From DATKLX01 sp035542155 (lineage in GTDB: Bacteria; Chloroflexota; Anaerolineae; Anaerolineales; Anaerolineaceae): 5,004 nucleotides of DNA. The notes under the pieces were generated by a model. The model did not search any database. It had not been told where the DNA came from and saw only the letters and a program-made list of their open reading frames with translations. Below are positions 1 to 5,004 of the stretch, in pieces. Within the stretch, counting starts at the first letter, position 1. Every line of letters starts with the position of its first letter. Where the stretch lies: the NCBI GenBank assembly GCA_035542155.1, contig DATKLX010000225.1, forward strand, positions 1 to 5,004. Direction: 5' to 3'. A program made the position numbers and the translations under genes.

Positions 1-192
1 TTCCGCTGGCTAATCCGCGTCTTTCATCCCGCCTATCACCTCCACGGCCACATCCACATCTACCGTAATGACACGCCGCGAGAGACCCTGGTCGACCAGA
101 CCTGGGTGATCAACACCTACGGGTACCGCGAGACTTTGATCGATCTCGCCGCGCTGCAAAGCAGGGTTCAGCTCCAGGCGCGGCATAACTGA
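1..192 (+). CDS. Calcineurin-like metallophosphoesterase, C-terminal fragment (5' end outside window)
   Basis: Frame 1 is open from the window edge to a TGA at 190-192, giving the last 63 residues of a protein. The fragment carries His-Leu-His-Gly-His-Ile-His (residues 13-19). This contains the GHxH signature that closes the active site of calcineurin-like metallophosphoesterases, where the histidines bind the dinuclear metal centre. It is followed by a 'VINTYGYRE' strand, the usual C-terminal beta-strand of these proteins. The metal-binding motifs expected upstream (DxH, GD, GNH) lie outside the window, so substrate and exact family cannot be decided. The stop codon overlaps the Shine-Dalgarno of the next gene, so the two are probably cotranscribed. 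A long antisense reading frame over the same bases is a shadow. Family call fairly secure; specific substrate unknown. Confidence 0.8.
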   Translation, partial: FRWLIRVFHPAYHLHGHIHIYRNDTPRETLVDQTWVINTYGYRETLIDLAALQSRVQLQARHN

Positions 193-196
193 GGAG
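191..196 (+). promoter_or_regulatory. Shine-Dalgarno overlapping the upstream stop codon
   Basis: GAGGAG lies 6 nt before the ATG at 203 and shares two bases with the TGA (190-192) of the phosphoesterase gene. It supports the ATG at 203 as the start, although the directly adjacent ATG at 206 is also possible. It also suggests translational coupling of the two genes. Confidence 0.75.
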
Positions 197-202
197 TTTT
201 GG

Positions 203-1138
203 ATGATGACTGACAATGACCAGGATCAAAAGCCCTGGGAGCTGAAATCAATGGCCAGGATCGATTTCGACCGGGCGCGATCCAAATCGTTCTGGAGAGC
301 CGTTTTCTCTTGGAACCAGAACAGCAATGAACTGCTTCCCTTCGACGAAGTCCGCAAAGCCCTCCCCCTCAAAGGCCAGCATTACGCCGGCCTGAAGCAG
401 GTACCTGTGGATCAGATCGTCGGCAGCGTCAGCCGCTACCAGGATTTCGACCGGGCTTTCCTGCCCCGCCAGACGCACACCAGAGAGCGCTGGATGAGCA
501 TCGACGAAGCCCACCTCCAGGATGTGAACCTGCCTCCGGTCGAGCTGTACCAGATTGGCTCGGCGTACTTCGTCAAGGACGGCAACCACCGCGTCTCGGT
601 GGCGCGAGAAAAAGGCCAGGTGTTTATCGATGCGGCGGTGATCGAAGTGGACGTGCCAGTCCCCATCGGGCCGGAGACGAAACTGGACGATCTGATCCTG
701 AAGCGCGAGCAGGCGCTCTTCTATGAACACACCAGCCTGGCGGACATCCGCCCCCAGGCGGTGATTGAGCTGACTCTCCCGGGCCAGTATGAGAAGCTCG
801 AGGAACACATCGCTGTCCACCGCTGGTATCTGGGGGAGCAGGCCAGGCGTGAAATCGACTACAGCACTGCAGTCGCCTCCTGGTACGACCACGTCTACCT
901 GCCGTTGGTGGAGATCATCCGCGCGGAAAACATACTCGCTGAGTTTCCCGGGCGGACCGAAGCCGACCTCTACCTGTGGATCATCGAACACCGCTGGTTC
1001 CTGGCCGAAGCGGCCCATGACGAGATCAGCCTGAAGGACGCCGCCGAACACTTCGCCGACCAGTTCTCCCAGCGGAGACAGAAAAGGCTGGCCCGGTTGC
1101 TCCAATCCGTCCTTCAGTTTTTCCAACGCAAGCCGTAA
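203..1138 (+). CDS. ParB-like N-terminal domain protein with C-terminal HRW-repeat region (DUF4032-like)
   Basis: This 311-residue protein has no signal peptide or membrane segment, so it should be cytosolic. Residues about 66-150 look like a ParB/sulfiredoxin-type fold: 'VPVDQIVGSVSRY', then a strand ending in 'YFVKDGNHRVSVAR' (122-135). The 'DGNHR' stretch corresponds to the DGxHR nucleotide-binding/nuclease motif of ParB N-domains. The C-terminal half holds two copies of a His-Arg-Trp-aromatic-Leu helix motif (HRWYL at 206-210, HRWFL at 263-267). The second follows 'FPGRTEADLYLWIIE' (248-262), which resembles the C-terminal DUF4032-type domain as I remember it. The C-terminus is very basic (RRQKR, 291-295), possibly contacting nucleic acid. 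It follows a metallophosphoesterase gene in an apparent operon. Biological role unknown; ParB-like is a fold assignment, not evidence for chromosome partitioning. Confidence 0.85.
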   Translation: MMTDNDQDQKPWELKSMARIDFDRARSKSFWRAVFSWNQNSNELLPFDEVRKALPLKGQHYAGLKQVPVDQIVGSVSRYQDFDRAFLPRQTHTRERWMSIDEAHLQDVNLPPVELYQIGSAYFVKDGNHRVSVAREKGQVFIDAAVIEVDVPVPIGPETKLDDLILKREQALFYEHTSLADIRPQAVIELTLPGQYEKLEEHIAVHRWYLGEQARREIDYSTAVASWYDHVYLPLVEIIRAENILAEFPGRTEADLYLWIIEHRWFLAEAAHDEISLKDAAEHFADQFSQRRQKRLARLLQSVLQFFQRKP

Positions 1139-1144
1139 CAGAGT

Positions 1145-1170
1145 GGACCGGACGAAAACCCGTCCGGTCC
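1145..1170. terminator. Perfect GC-rich hairpin between convergent genes (possible bidirectional terminator)
   Basis: GGACCGGACG (1145-1154) and CGTCCGGTCC (1161-1170) form a perfect 10-bp stem with an AAAACC loop. It starts 7 nt after the stop of the (+) gene and lies 36 nt beyond the stop of the convergent (-) gene. Neither strand has a T-tract after the stem, so it is not a classical intrinsic terminator. It may still terminate weakly, protect 3' ends, or block read-through from both sides. Confidence 0.5.
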
Positions 1171-1206
1171 TCAAAATCCAAAGCCCGATTGTTCGGATCG
1201 CTGGGA

Positions 1207-1452
1207 TCAGCCAGCGCCATGCGCGATCTGTGAATGGATCCCAATCCAGAAATGGTGAGGCAGGATAGCGCGGTTGGAGCGCACTTCAATCTTTCCCGCT
1301 CGGGGAGCGGTTTCGCCCAGCATGCTGGGATGCACGAAGCACAGGTCGGGGTTCTCGCCGTATTTTTTGAGATAATATTCTGCCGCTCGCTGAATTTTCA
1401 CCGAAAGATCTGATTTTGGGTCGTTATCGAACCAGAGCATTCCTGTATTCAT
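1207..1452 (-). CDS. Small conserved-looking protein of unknown function (81 aa), partner of the FtsK-like ATPase
   Basis: An 81-residue soluble protein with no signal peptide or transmembrane segment. The start at 1452 is fixed by a strong Shine-Dalgarno (GGAGGT) six bases upstream; the ATG at codon 5 lacks one. Visible features are an N-terminal 'MLWFDNDPKSDL' (5-16), a helix with 'AAEYYLKKYG' (23-32), then 'LCFVHPSML' (37-45) and a basic strand 'GKIEVRSNRAILPHHFWIGI' (53-72). The mix of aromatics and histidines suggests a compact alpha/beta fold, and I see no known catalytic motif. I have an impression of similar short proteins in Anaerolineae genomes, which could not be checked here. It lies 18 bp after the ATPase gene in the same direction, so the two are almost certainly one transcript under the promoter at 2321-2348. 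Function unknown. Confidence 0.8.
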   Translation of the reverse strand: MNTGMLWFDNDPKSDLSVKIQRAAEYYLKKYGENPDLCFVHPSMLGETAPRAGKIEVRSNRAILPHHFWIGIHSQIAHGAG

Positions 1453-1458
1453 TTTTAT

Positions 1459-1464
1459 ACCTCC
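1459..1464 (-). promoter_or_regulatory. Strong ribosome binding site of the 81-aa gene
   Basis: GGAGGT on the minus strand, six bases before the ATG at 1452. It decides the start of the small gene and shows that this very short reading frame is really translated. It lies in the 18-bp gap after the ATPase stop codon. Confidence 0.8.
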
Positions 1465-1470
1465 ACATCC

Positions 1471-2280
1471 CTAGCTTTCCCGACTATCCATCCAGAACCT
1501 CATCCAGCGCTCGTCCACCCAGGTCGTAAACTGCACGCCTGCCCGCAGTACCTGAGTCGCCACCCCGGGATGGATCGCGATCTTCTGACCGATCGCTGCT
1601 GATTGGATCTTGCCCAGCAGCCGGGTGCGGAAGACATCAATCCAATAGTGCAAGTTGAGTGCCCACCCGGCGTTGATCGCCACGATTGGCCAGATCCGCG
1701 AAAGAGACCCCTGGTTGAGCAGCCAGTGCAGGTTGACCTGTACGTCGAACCCCGCGCTCAATAATGGGGTAAAATCGTCCATGACCAGCAGAATCGCCGG
1801 GCTGCTCAGCTCTTCGTCCCGGCGCTGGTCGGCAAGAGCGGAGAGCTCGAGGATCATTTGCCCGGCTTCACGCTCCTGGCCGGTATAGGCGCCCAGGCAG
1901 TGGCCGCTTTGGGTTCCCGCTTCAATCAGATCGTCCCATTCGTCCAGGAAGGGCGAAAAGATGACGAACTGGGCTTCGCGAGGAGAATTGAGCTGCATCG
2001 CCGAGGAGACCATCAAGCGCAGCAGCGCGGTTTTTCCGCTCCCGGCATCTCCACTGACGAGGACTGGACCGGCAGTGGGGTCCTGCAGGTCGAGGACAAA
2101 AGGCAGCCCGTCATCGCAGGTGCCGATGGTCATGGAATAGGCGGGTAGGGTGCGGACCAGACGCGCCGAAGTGCGAGCGCCTGGCAGGAAGAAGGAGCGC
2201 AGCGGTGTTTTTGGCTGCAGCGGCGCGCGTTGGTTGGCCTGATTGGAGAGCGCAAGGTCGAAATTATTCGTTTCAATCAT
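1471..2280 (-). CDS. Orphan FtsK/HerA-like P-loop NTPase (269 aa)
   Basis: A soluble single-domain ATPase. The Walker A motif is GDAGSGKT (77-84), preceded by the strand 'GPVLVS'. Walker B is 'AILLVMDD' (162-169), hydrophobic strand plus Asp-Asp. The later 'GSLSRIWPIVAIN' (191-203) sits where FtsK/HerA-type motors have their sensor strand ('..ILATQ'), and 'FRTRLLGKI' (217-225) resembles their arginine-rich strand. At 269 residues it is essentially the motor core only: no membrane anchor, no gamma DNA-reading domain and no recognisable partner domain. The N-terminal 45 residues are basic and proline-containing, and the C-terminus is rich in Trp and Arg. The start is supported by AGGTGA just upstream. 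The promoter carries a LexA-like operator, and a small unknown gene follows in the operon. ATP binding is clear; DNA translocation is inferred and the biological role is unknown. Confidence 0.85.
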   Translation of the reverse strand: MIETNNFDLALSNQANQRAPLQPKTPLRSFFLPGARTSARLVRTLPAYSMTIGTCDDGLPFVLDLQDPTAGPVLVSGDAGSGKTALLRLMVSSAMQLNSPREAQFVIFSPFLDEWDDLIEAGTQSGHCLGAYTGQEREAGQMILELSALADQRRDEELSSPAILLVMDDFTPLLSAGFDVQVNLHWLLNQGSLSRIWPIVAINAGWALNLHYWIDVFRTRLLGKIQSAAIGQKIAIHPGVATQVLRAGVQFTTWVDERWMRFWMDSRES

Positions 2281-2284
2281 GAAA

Positions 2285-2290
2285 TCACCT
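2285..2290 (-). promoter_or_regulatory. Ribosome binding site of the ATPase gene
   Basis: AGGTGA on the minus strand, four bases before the ATG at 2280. It supports this start codon. With a transcription start near 2314, the leader would be about 34 nt long. Confidence 0.6.
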
Positions 2291-2295
2291 GCCTT

Positions 2296-2325
2296 TTTAC
2301 GCTATTAGAACTTTTGTTCTATTAT
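2296..2325 (+). promoter_or_regulatory. Weak candidate divergent promoter for the glycosyltransferase
   Basis: TTTACG (2296-2301, four of six -35 matches) and TATTAT (2320-2325, five of six -10 matches) are 18 bp apart on the plus strand. The palindrome at 2306-2321 fills the spacer, so the same repressor could affect both directions. AT-rich intergenic DNA gives such matches by chance, so this remains tentative. Confidence 0.3.
2306..2321. promoter_or_regulatory. LexA/SOS-box-like operator (perfect palindrome)
   Basis: TAGAAC-TTTT-GTTCTA is a perfect inverted repeat with 6-bp arms and a 4-nt spacer. The core GAAC-N4-GTTC is the well-known LexA (Cheo) box of Bacillus and other Gram-positive-type bacteria. 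From memory, Chloroflexota LexA sites are similar, with AGAAC/GTTCT arms. The outermost base of the palindrome (2321) is also the last base of the minus-strand -10 hexamer, and the predicted transcription start (about 2314) falls in its centre, the classical position for a repressor. It also fills the spacer of a weaker candidate promoter facing the glycosyltransferase gene. The identity of the regulator is inferred from the motif; no lexA gene is in the window. Confidence 0.7.
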
Positions 2326-2348
2326 ACATCCCTGGAGAGGAAAGTCAA
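2321..2348 (-). promoter_or_regulatory. Strong sigma-70-type promoter of the ATPase/81-aa operon
   Basis: On the minus strand, TTGACT (2343-2348) is followed after 16 bp by TATAAT (2321-2326). The -10 box is perfect and the -35 matches five of six consensus bases. Transcription would begin around 2313-2315, about 34 nt before the ATPase ATG. The overlapping palindrome suggests a promoter that is strong when derepressed and tightly shut otherwise. Confidence 0.75.
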
Positions 2349-2359
2349 GGGCCAGTTTC

Positions 2360-3271
2360 ATGGAGGCGCAAACCCATCCCCTTGTTTATGCGGTCATCTT
2401 AGACAACAACCGCTGTCAGGACACGCTGGAATGCCTGCTCAGTCTCAGTCAAGCGAATTATCCAAATCTGAAGATTCTCGTCCTGGATAATGCCAGCACG
2501 GATGGCACCCGCGAAGCCATCCACGAAAATTATCCTCAGGTCCAATTGTTCGAATTGGACGAAAATAAAGGTTACGCGGGAAATAATAACATTGGCATTG
2601 AAATCGCCTTATGCCACCAGGCGGAATGGATTTTCATTCTCAACGATGACCTCACCCTGGCCCCGGATTGCATATCGGAACTGGTTGCCGCCGGCAACTC
2701 CAATTCGAAGATTGGAGTGGTCGGGCCAATGGTCTTCCACCACACTGAACCGGATGTCATTCAATCCGCCGGGGGCTACCTGGATCAGTATTGGCGGCCG
2801 AAACACTTCGGGGCCAATGAGATAGATTCCAATCAGTTCGACAGAATCCGCGAAGTAGATTGGATTAGCGGATGCGCAATTTTAGTGCGGCGGGAAGCGC
2901 TGGAAAAAGCGGGATTGATGGATGAACGCTTCTTTTTATATAATGAGGAAGTCGATCTATGCTATCGGATCAAGATGAGTGGGTGGAGCATTGTGCATGT
3001 TCCTGCTGCGAAGCTCTGGCATAAAGGCGTCCGGCTCGACTATCAACCTTCACCGAATGTAACCTACTATACCGTCCGAAACTTTTTCCTGTTCCTGGAT
3101 AAGAACCATGCCCCATTGCGGGCCAGGCTCCATGCCTGGGCGCGCACGATCGCGACTATCCTCAGCTTTACCCTGCGGCCCAAATGGAGGCACAAAAAAG
3201 CCCACCGCGACGCGATGGTCCAGGGGCTGCGCGATTACCTGGCCGGACAGTGGGGAATGCGCAAAGGGTAG
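2360..3271 (+). CDS. Family 2 glycosyltransferase (GT-A fold, rhamnosyltransferase-like)
   Basis: A 303-residue enzyme expected to move a sugar from a nucleotide-sugar donor to a glycan or lipid acceptor at the cytoplasmic membrane face. The GT-A core is clear: first strand 'VYAVILDNNR' (9-18), 'ILVLDNASTDGT' (39-50), the DxD-type metal/nucleotide motif 'ILNDD' (93-97), 'WISGCAILVRREAL' (168-181) and 'FFLYNEEVDLCYRI' (191-204), whose acidic residues supply the catalytic base region. Length and motif order match the WbbL/rhamnosyltransferase-like subgroup. The first strand usually ends in a Tyr-Asn pair and here reads Asp-Asn-Asn. The C-terminal 50 residues are basic and aromatic ('RNFFLFLDKNH', later 'RPKWRHKK'), suiting peripheral membrane association. 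The start at 2360 has only a modest AAGGG eight bases upstream. There are no neighbouring sugar genes, so the acceptor is unknown. GC is lower than in the gene to its right. Confidence 0.9.
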   Translation: MEAQTHPLVYAVILDNNRCQDTLECLLSLSQANYPNLKILVLDNASTDGTREAIHENYPQVQLFELDENKGYAGNNNIGIEIALCHQAEWIFILNDDLTLAPDCISELVAAGNSNSKIGVVGPMVFHHTEPDVIQSAGGYLDQYWRPKHFGANEIDSNQFDRIREVDWISGCAILVRREALEKAGLMDERFFLYNEEVDLCYRIKMSGWSIVHVPAAKLWHKGVRLDYQPSPNVTYYTVRNFFLFLDKNHAPLRARLHAWARTIATILSFTLRPKWRHKKAHRDAMVQGLRDYLAGQWGMRKG

Positions 3272-3272
3272 C

Positions 3273-4553
3273 TCAAACCCGATAGGCAAAGAACGGGACG
3301 AGCATTTCCTCCCGGCTCAAACCCCCATGCCTGCCGAGCATGGGGTTTTCTTTTGGAGACCACCACAGGTAAGCGTCGCCGCGTGCGATGAGAATCTGGT
3401 CGCCAGTCCGCTCGCCGGAAATGGGGGAATTCCCCGGCCCGAACAGGCCCGCCGCCAGCGCTTTTTCCGCGGAGACCAGGCAGAACTTCCCCGGCCACTT
3501 TCGTTCTACCAGGTTGGCGACTTCCGCCTCTCTCCCCGGGCGGATGAAGAGGTAGGCGAAACGGTGCTCTCCGCTGGGCAGCAGGTGGAGCATCCGCGCC
3601 AGGTCGGGGTGATTGCGCAGCTCGAGGTCGGTGTTGCGCGGGGTATGGATCAGGCCGTGATCGGCAGTGACCAGCACCAGCGTGCCGCCGGACCCACGCC
3701 GCTGCAGCTTTGGCAGGAGCTCGTTGGCGAACACCCCCGAAAAAACCTCCAACTCTACCCGCACCCGTGGATCCCACGGTCCATAGAGGTGCGAGAGGGT
3801 GTCCAGCGTTTCCCAGTAGACGTAATCCAATTCGGGCTCCGCTCCGCCAGCTTCCAGGTGTTGGGCCAGGCTGAGGATCAGGTCTGCCGTACCGCGGTAG
3901 CCAAAGACCTCGACGCCTGGAAAATGCATGGCGGAAAGCCCGGAGCGCGCCAGCGAGTGGCTGATGTACGCCTTGGAACGAACGCCAGCCTGCTGCAGGT
4001 GCGCGCCCAGGGTGGGCAGGCCCAGGAAGGCTTCGGGGCGGAACCCTGCCCGCTTCAGCCCATCCGGGTCCGCGCCGTAAGCCATCACCCCCTGCTGGAT
4101 CATATTGGCAACCACGCCGAACTCCTTGAGCCACAGTTCGTAGCCAACGATGCCGTGCGCTCCGGGGGCTTTGCCGGTCCATAGCGTGGTCAGAGCGGAA
4201 GCGGTGGTGCTGGGCACGACGCTGGTCAGCGGGGAGAAGATCGCATCGGGCAGGAGCCGGTTCCAGATCAATCCAGAGTCATCGTCCAGGCAGCGGCAGA
4301 AAAGATCGAACCCCAGCCCGTCGAGCAGGAAAAGGATCACCCGGCGAATGCCTGTCCCCAGCGGCTCGAGGATCTCACCTGCCAGTGGAGTCCCGCCCAG
4401 GCCGTGCACACCCAGCCAGGCGCAGATCGTTTCGGGCAGGTTGAGCAGCGAGTACCCCGCGTAATCTGGATAGACGAATTCATCCGCAAGACTTAGCTCG
4501 GGAAAGCGCGGCGCGGTGAGCCGCGGCAGAAACTGCGCGCTCAGGTCAGGCAT
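3273..4553 (-). CDS. Alkaline-phosphatase-superfamily phosphodiesterase / nucleotide pyrophosphatase-like protein
   Basis: A 426-residue protein with the complete metal-site set of the type I phosphodiesterase/nucleotide pyrophosphatase family: Asp78 in 'LLDGLG'; the nucleophile loop 'VPSTTASALTTLWTG' (113-127), where Thr117 is the expected nucleophile by the PxxT pattern; Asp251 and His255 in 'ETLDTLSH'; Asp298-His299 in 'TADHG'; and His409 in 'GRHGG'. Two metal ions would activate the threonine to hydrolyse a phosphate mono- or diester; the substrate cannot be read from sequence. No N-terminal signal peptide or membrane anchor is visible, so it is probably cytoplasmic despite its many secreted relatives. 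Its ATG shares a base with the stop of the upstream gene (TGATG), implying translational coupling. No clear Shine-Dalgarno is seen, consistent with reinitiation. Its stop lies one base from the convergent glycosyltransferase stop. Confidence 0.88.
   Translation of the reverse strand: MPDLSAQFLPRLTAPRFPELSLADEFVYPDYAGYSLLNLPETICAWLGVHGLGGTPLAGEILEPLGTGIRRVILFLLDGLGFDLFCRCLDDDSGLIWNRLLPDAIFSPLTSVVPSTTASALTTLWTGKAPGAHGIVGYELWLKEFGVVANMIQQGVMAYGADPDGLKRAGFRPEAFLGLPTLGAHLQQAGVRSKAYISHSLARSGLSAMHFPGVEVFGYRGTADLILSLAQHLEAGGAEPELDYVYWETLDTLSHLYGPWDPRVRVELEVFSGVFANELLPKLQRRGSGGTLVLVTADHGLIHTPRNTDLELRNHPDLARMLHLLPSGEHRFAYLFIRPGREAEVANLVERKWPGKFCLVSAEKALAAGLFGPGNSPISGERTGDQILIARGDAYLWWSPKENPMLGRHGGLSREEMLVPFFAYRV
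3323..3354 (+). terminator. Intrinsic terminator of the glycosyltransferase, inside the antisense gene
   Basis: CCCCATGC (3323-3330) and GCATGGGG (3338-3345) form a perfect 8-bp stem with a 7-nt loop, followed by TTTTCTTTT (3346-3354). On the plus strand this is a textbook rho-independent terminator, 52 nt after the glycosyltransferase stop. It lies wholly within the 3' coding part of the convergent phosphodiesterase gene, over codons for Met405 to His409 and neighbours. The minus strand has no T-tract after the stem, so it should act only on plus-strand transcription. Confidence 0.75.
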
Positions 4554-5004
4554 CAGGGGCTTTCATCGAGCGTCACCGTGCAGCCGGCCTGGTTATCGCG
4601 AACGATGACCACTTTCAGCGCTTTTCCGGCTTTGCTGAACTGCATCTGGACCAGGCTGTCCACTGCCTCATCGGCGGTTTTTTCCCAGCCCAGCGCAGCA
4701 AGCTGCTGGCGGTAGAAGTCCGCCACCACCCTGGGAGGGTCCGGGCTGCGGAAGGTGGTTATACTGGCGAAACCGCCCTTCCCCGTCGCGTTTTCGGGGA
4801 CCGGCAGGCCGGCGGCGGGTTGCTGCCCGGCGCAGGAGGCCGGCGCCTGGATCGCCAGCGGCTCCTCAATCGGTTTTACCCAGTAAGACCAGGTGATCTG
4901 GCCGTCCAGGACCTGGCCGAAGACCGTATTTTTTCCGGACGCCTGGCCGGTCAGGCGCAGCACGTATCCCTCCGGCTGGGCGACCCAGTAATCGCCCTGC
5001 CCGT
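4553..5004 (-). CDS. Putative lipoprotein or secreted protein, C-terminal part (5' end outside window)
   Basis: The frame is open from the window edge to the TGA at 4553-4555, giving 149 residues without a convincing start. A GTG at 4963 could be read as a start, but the residues before it ('GDYWVAQPEGYVLRLTG' across it) look like continuous protein, so it is treated as internal. The first part resembles the beta-strand-rich LolA/LppX-like lipoproteins ('DYWVA..GYVLRL', 'ITWSYWV'). After a low-complexity Ala/Gly/Pro linker comes a small domain with 'VVADFYRQQLAALGWEK' and 'LVQMQFSKAGKALKVVIV', a pattern seen in extracytoplasmic Chloroflexota proteins as far as I recall. Any signal peptide or lipobox would lie upstream of the window. 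It overlaps the phosphodiesterase start by one base, so the two are cotranscribed. Function unknown; the lipoprotein assignment is an inference. Confidence 0.7.
   Translation of the reverse strand, partial: GQGDYWVAQPEGYVLRLTGQASGKNTVFGQVLDGQITWSYWVKPIEEPLAIQAPASCAGQQPAAGLPVPENATGKGGFASITTFRSPDPPRVVADFYRQQLAALGWEKTADEAVDSLVQMQFSKAGKALKVVIVRDNQAGCTVTLDESP

Noticed and set aside
203..1138. Calling the ParB-like protein a chromosome partition ParB
   Set aside because: There is no helix-turn-helix DNA-binding domain after the N-domain, no parA neighbour and no parS-like site in the window.
248..1174. 308-residue open frame on the minus strand opposite the ParB-like gene
   Set aside because: It mirrors the real gene codon for codon, has no recognisable domain and no ribosome binding site, and runs into the hairpin. 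The plus-strand protein has clear motifs and a good Shine-Dalgarno.
1471..2280. Calling the ATPase a true FtsK/SpoIIIE chromosome translocase
   Set aside because: It lacks the membrane segments, the linker and the gamma domain of FtsK and is about a third of its usual length. Only the P-loop core is comparable.
2334..2340. GGAGAGG as ribosome binding site of the glycosyltransferase
   Set aside because: It lies about 19 bases before the ATG at 2360, too far away, and no in-frame start lies at a suitable distance from it.
3235..4182. 315-residue open frame on the minus strand, out of frame inside the phosphodiesterase
   Set aside because: It is rich in Arg, Pro and Gly with no domain, as expected for an off-frame reading of GC-rich coding DNA.
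3108..4184. 358-residue open frame on the plus strand opposite the phosphodiesterase
   Set aside because: It begins inside the glycosyltransferase in another frame and continues antisense to a gene with all catalytic motifs. Its composition is typical of a GC-rich shadow.
4553..4963. Treating the GTG at 4963 as the true start of the last gene
   Set aside because: The frame stays open to the window edge and the residues upstream read as natural protein. Starting at 4963 would leave no signal peptide and a truncated beta-domain.

Overview
The window looks like a chromosomal stretch from a GC-rich, free-living bacterium, most likely Chloroflexota (Anaerolineae-like). This is an inference: the ParB-like/HRW-repeat protein, the truncated FtsK-like ATPase with its small partner, and the lipoprotein/phosphodiesterase pair resemble proteins I associate with that group. 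No rRNA, tRNA, insertion sequence or CRISPR array is visible. Coding density is high, with seven genes or gene fragments.

Layout. Positions 1-1138 (+) hold the 3' end of a calcineurin-like metallophosphoesterase and, 10 bp later, a 311-residue protein with a ParB-like N-terminal half and an HRW-repeat C-terminal half. The Shine-Dalgarno of the second gene overlaps the stop codon of the first, so they look like one operon. A perfect GC-rich hairpin (1145-1170) lies between this operon and the convergent unit that follows. Positions 2280-1207 (-) hold a two-gene cassette: an orphan FtsK/HerA-like P-loop NTPase of 269 residues, then an 81-residue protein of unknown function. It is driven by a near-consensus sigma-70 promoter (TTGACT-N16-TATAAT). 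A perfect 16-bp palindrome of the LexA/SOS-box type (TAGAAC-N4-GTTCTA) touches the -10 box and should cover the transcription start.

Positions 2360-3271 (+) hold a divergently transcribed family 2 glycosyltransferase of visibly lower GC than its right-hand neighbour. It converges, with one base between stop codons, on a (-) operon at 5004-3273: a 5'-truncated putative lipoprotein or secreted protein, then an alkaline-phosphatase-superfamily phosphodiesterase, joined by a TGATG stop/start overlap. A textbook intrinsic terminator serving the glycosyltransferase lies inside the 3' coding region of the phosphodiesterase, and one arm contains a metal-ligand histidine codon.

The most interesting unit is the ATPase plus 81-aa cassette with its apparent LexA operator. 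It is a candidate DNA-damage-inducible system of unknown function. Everything here comes from reading the sequence; no database search was run.
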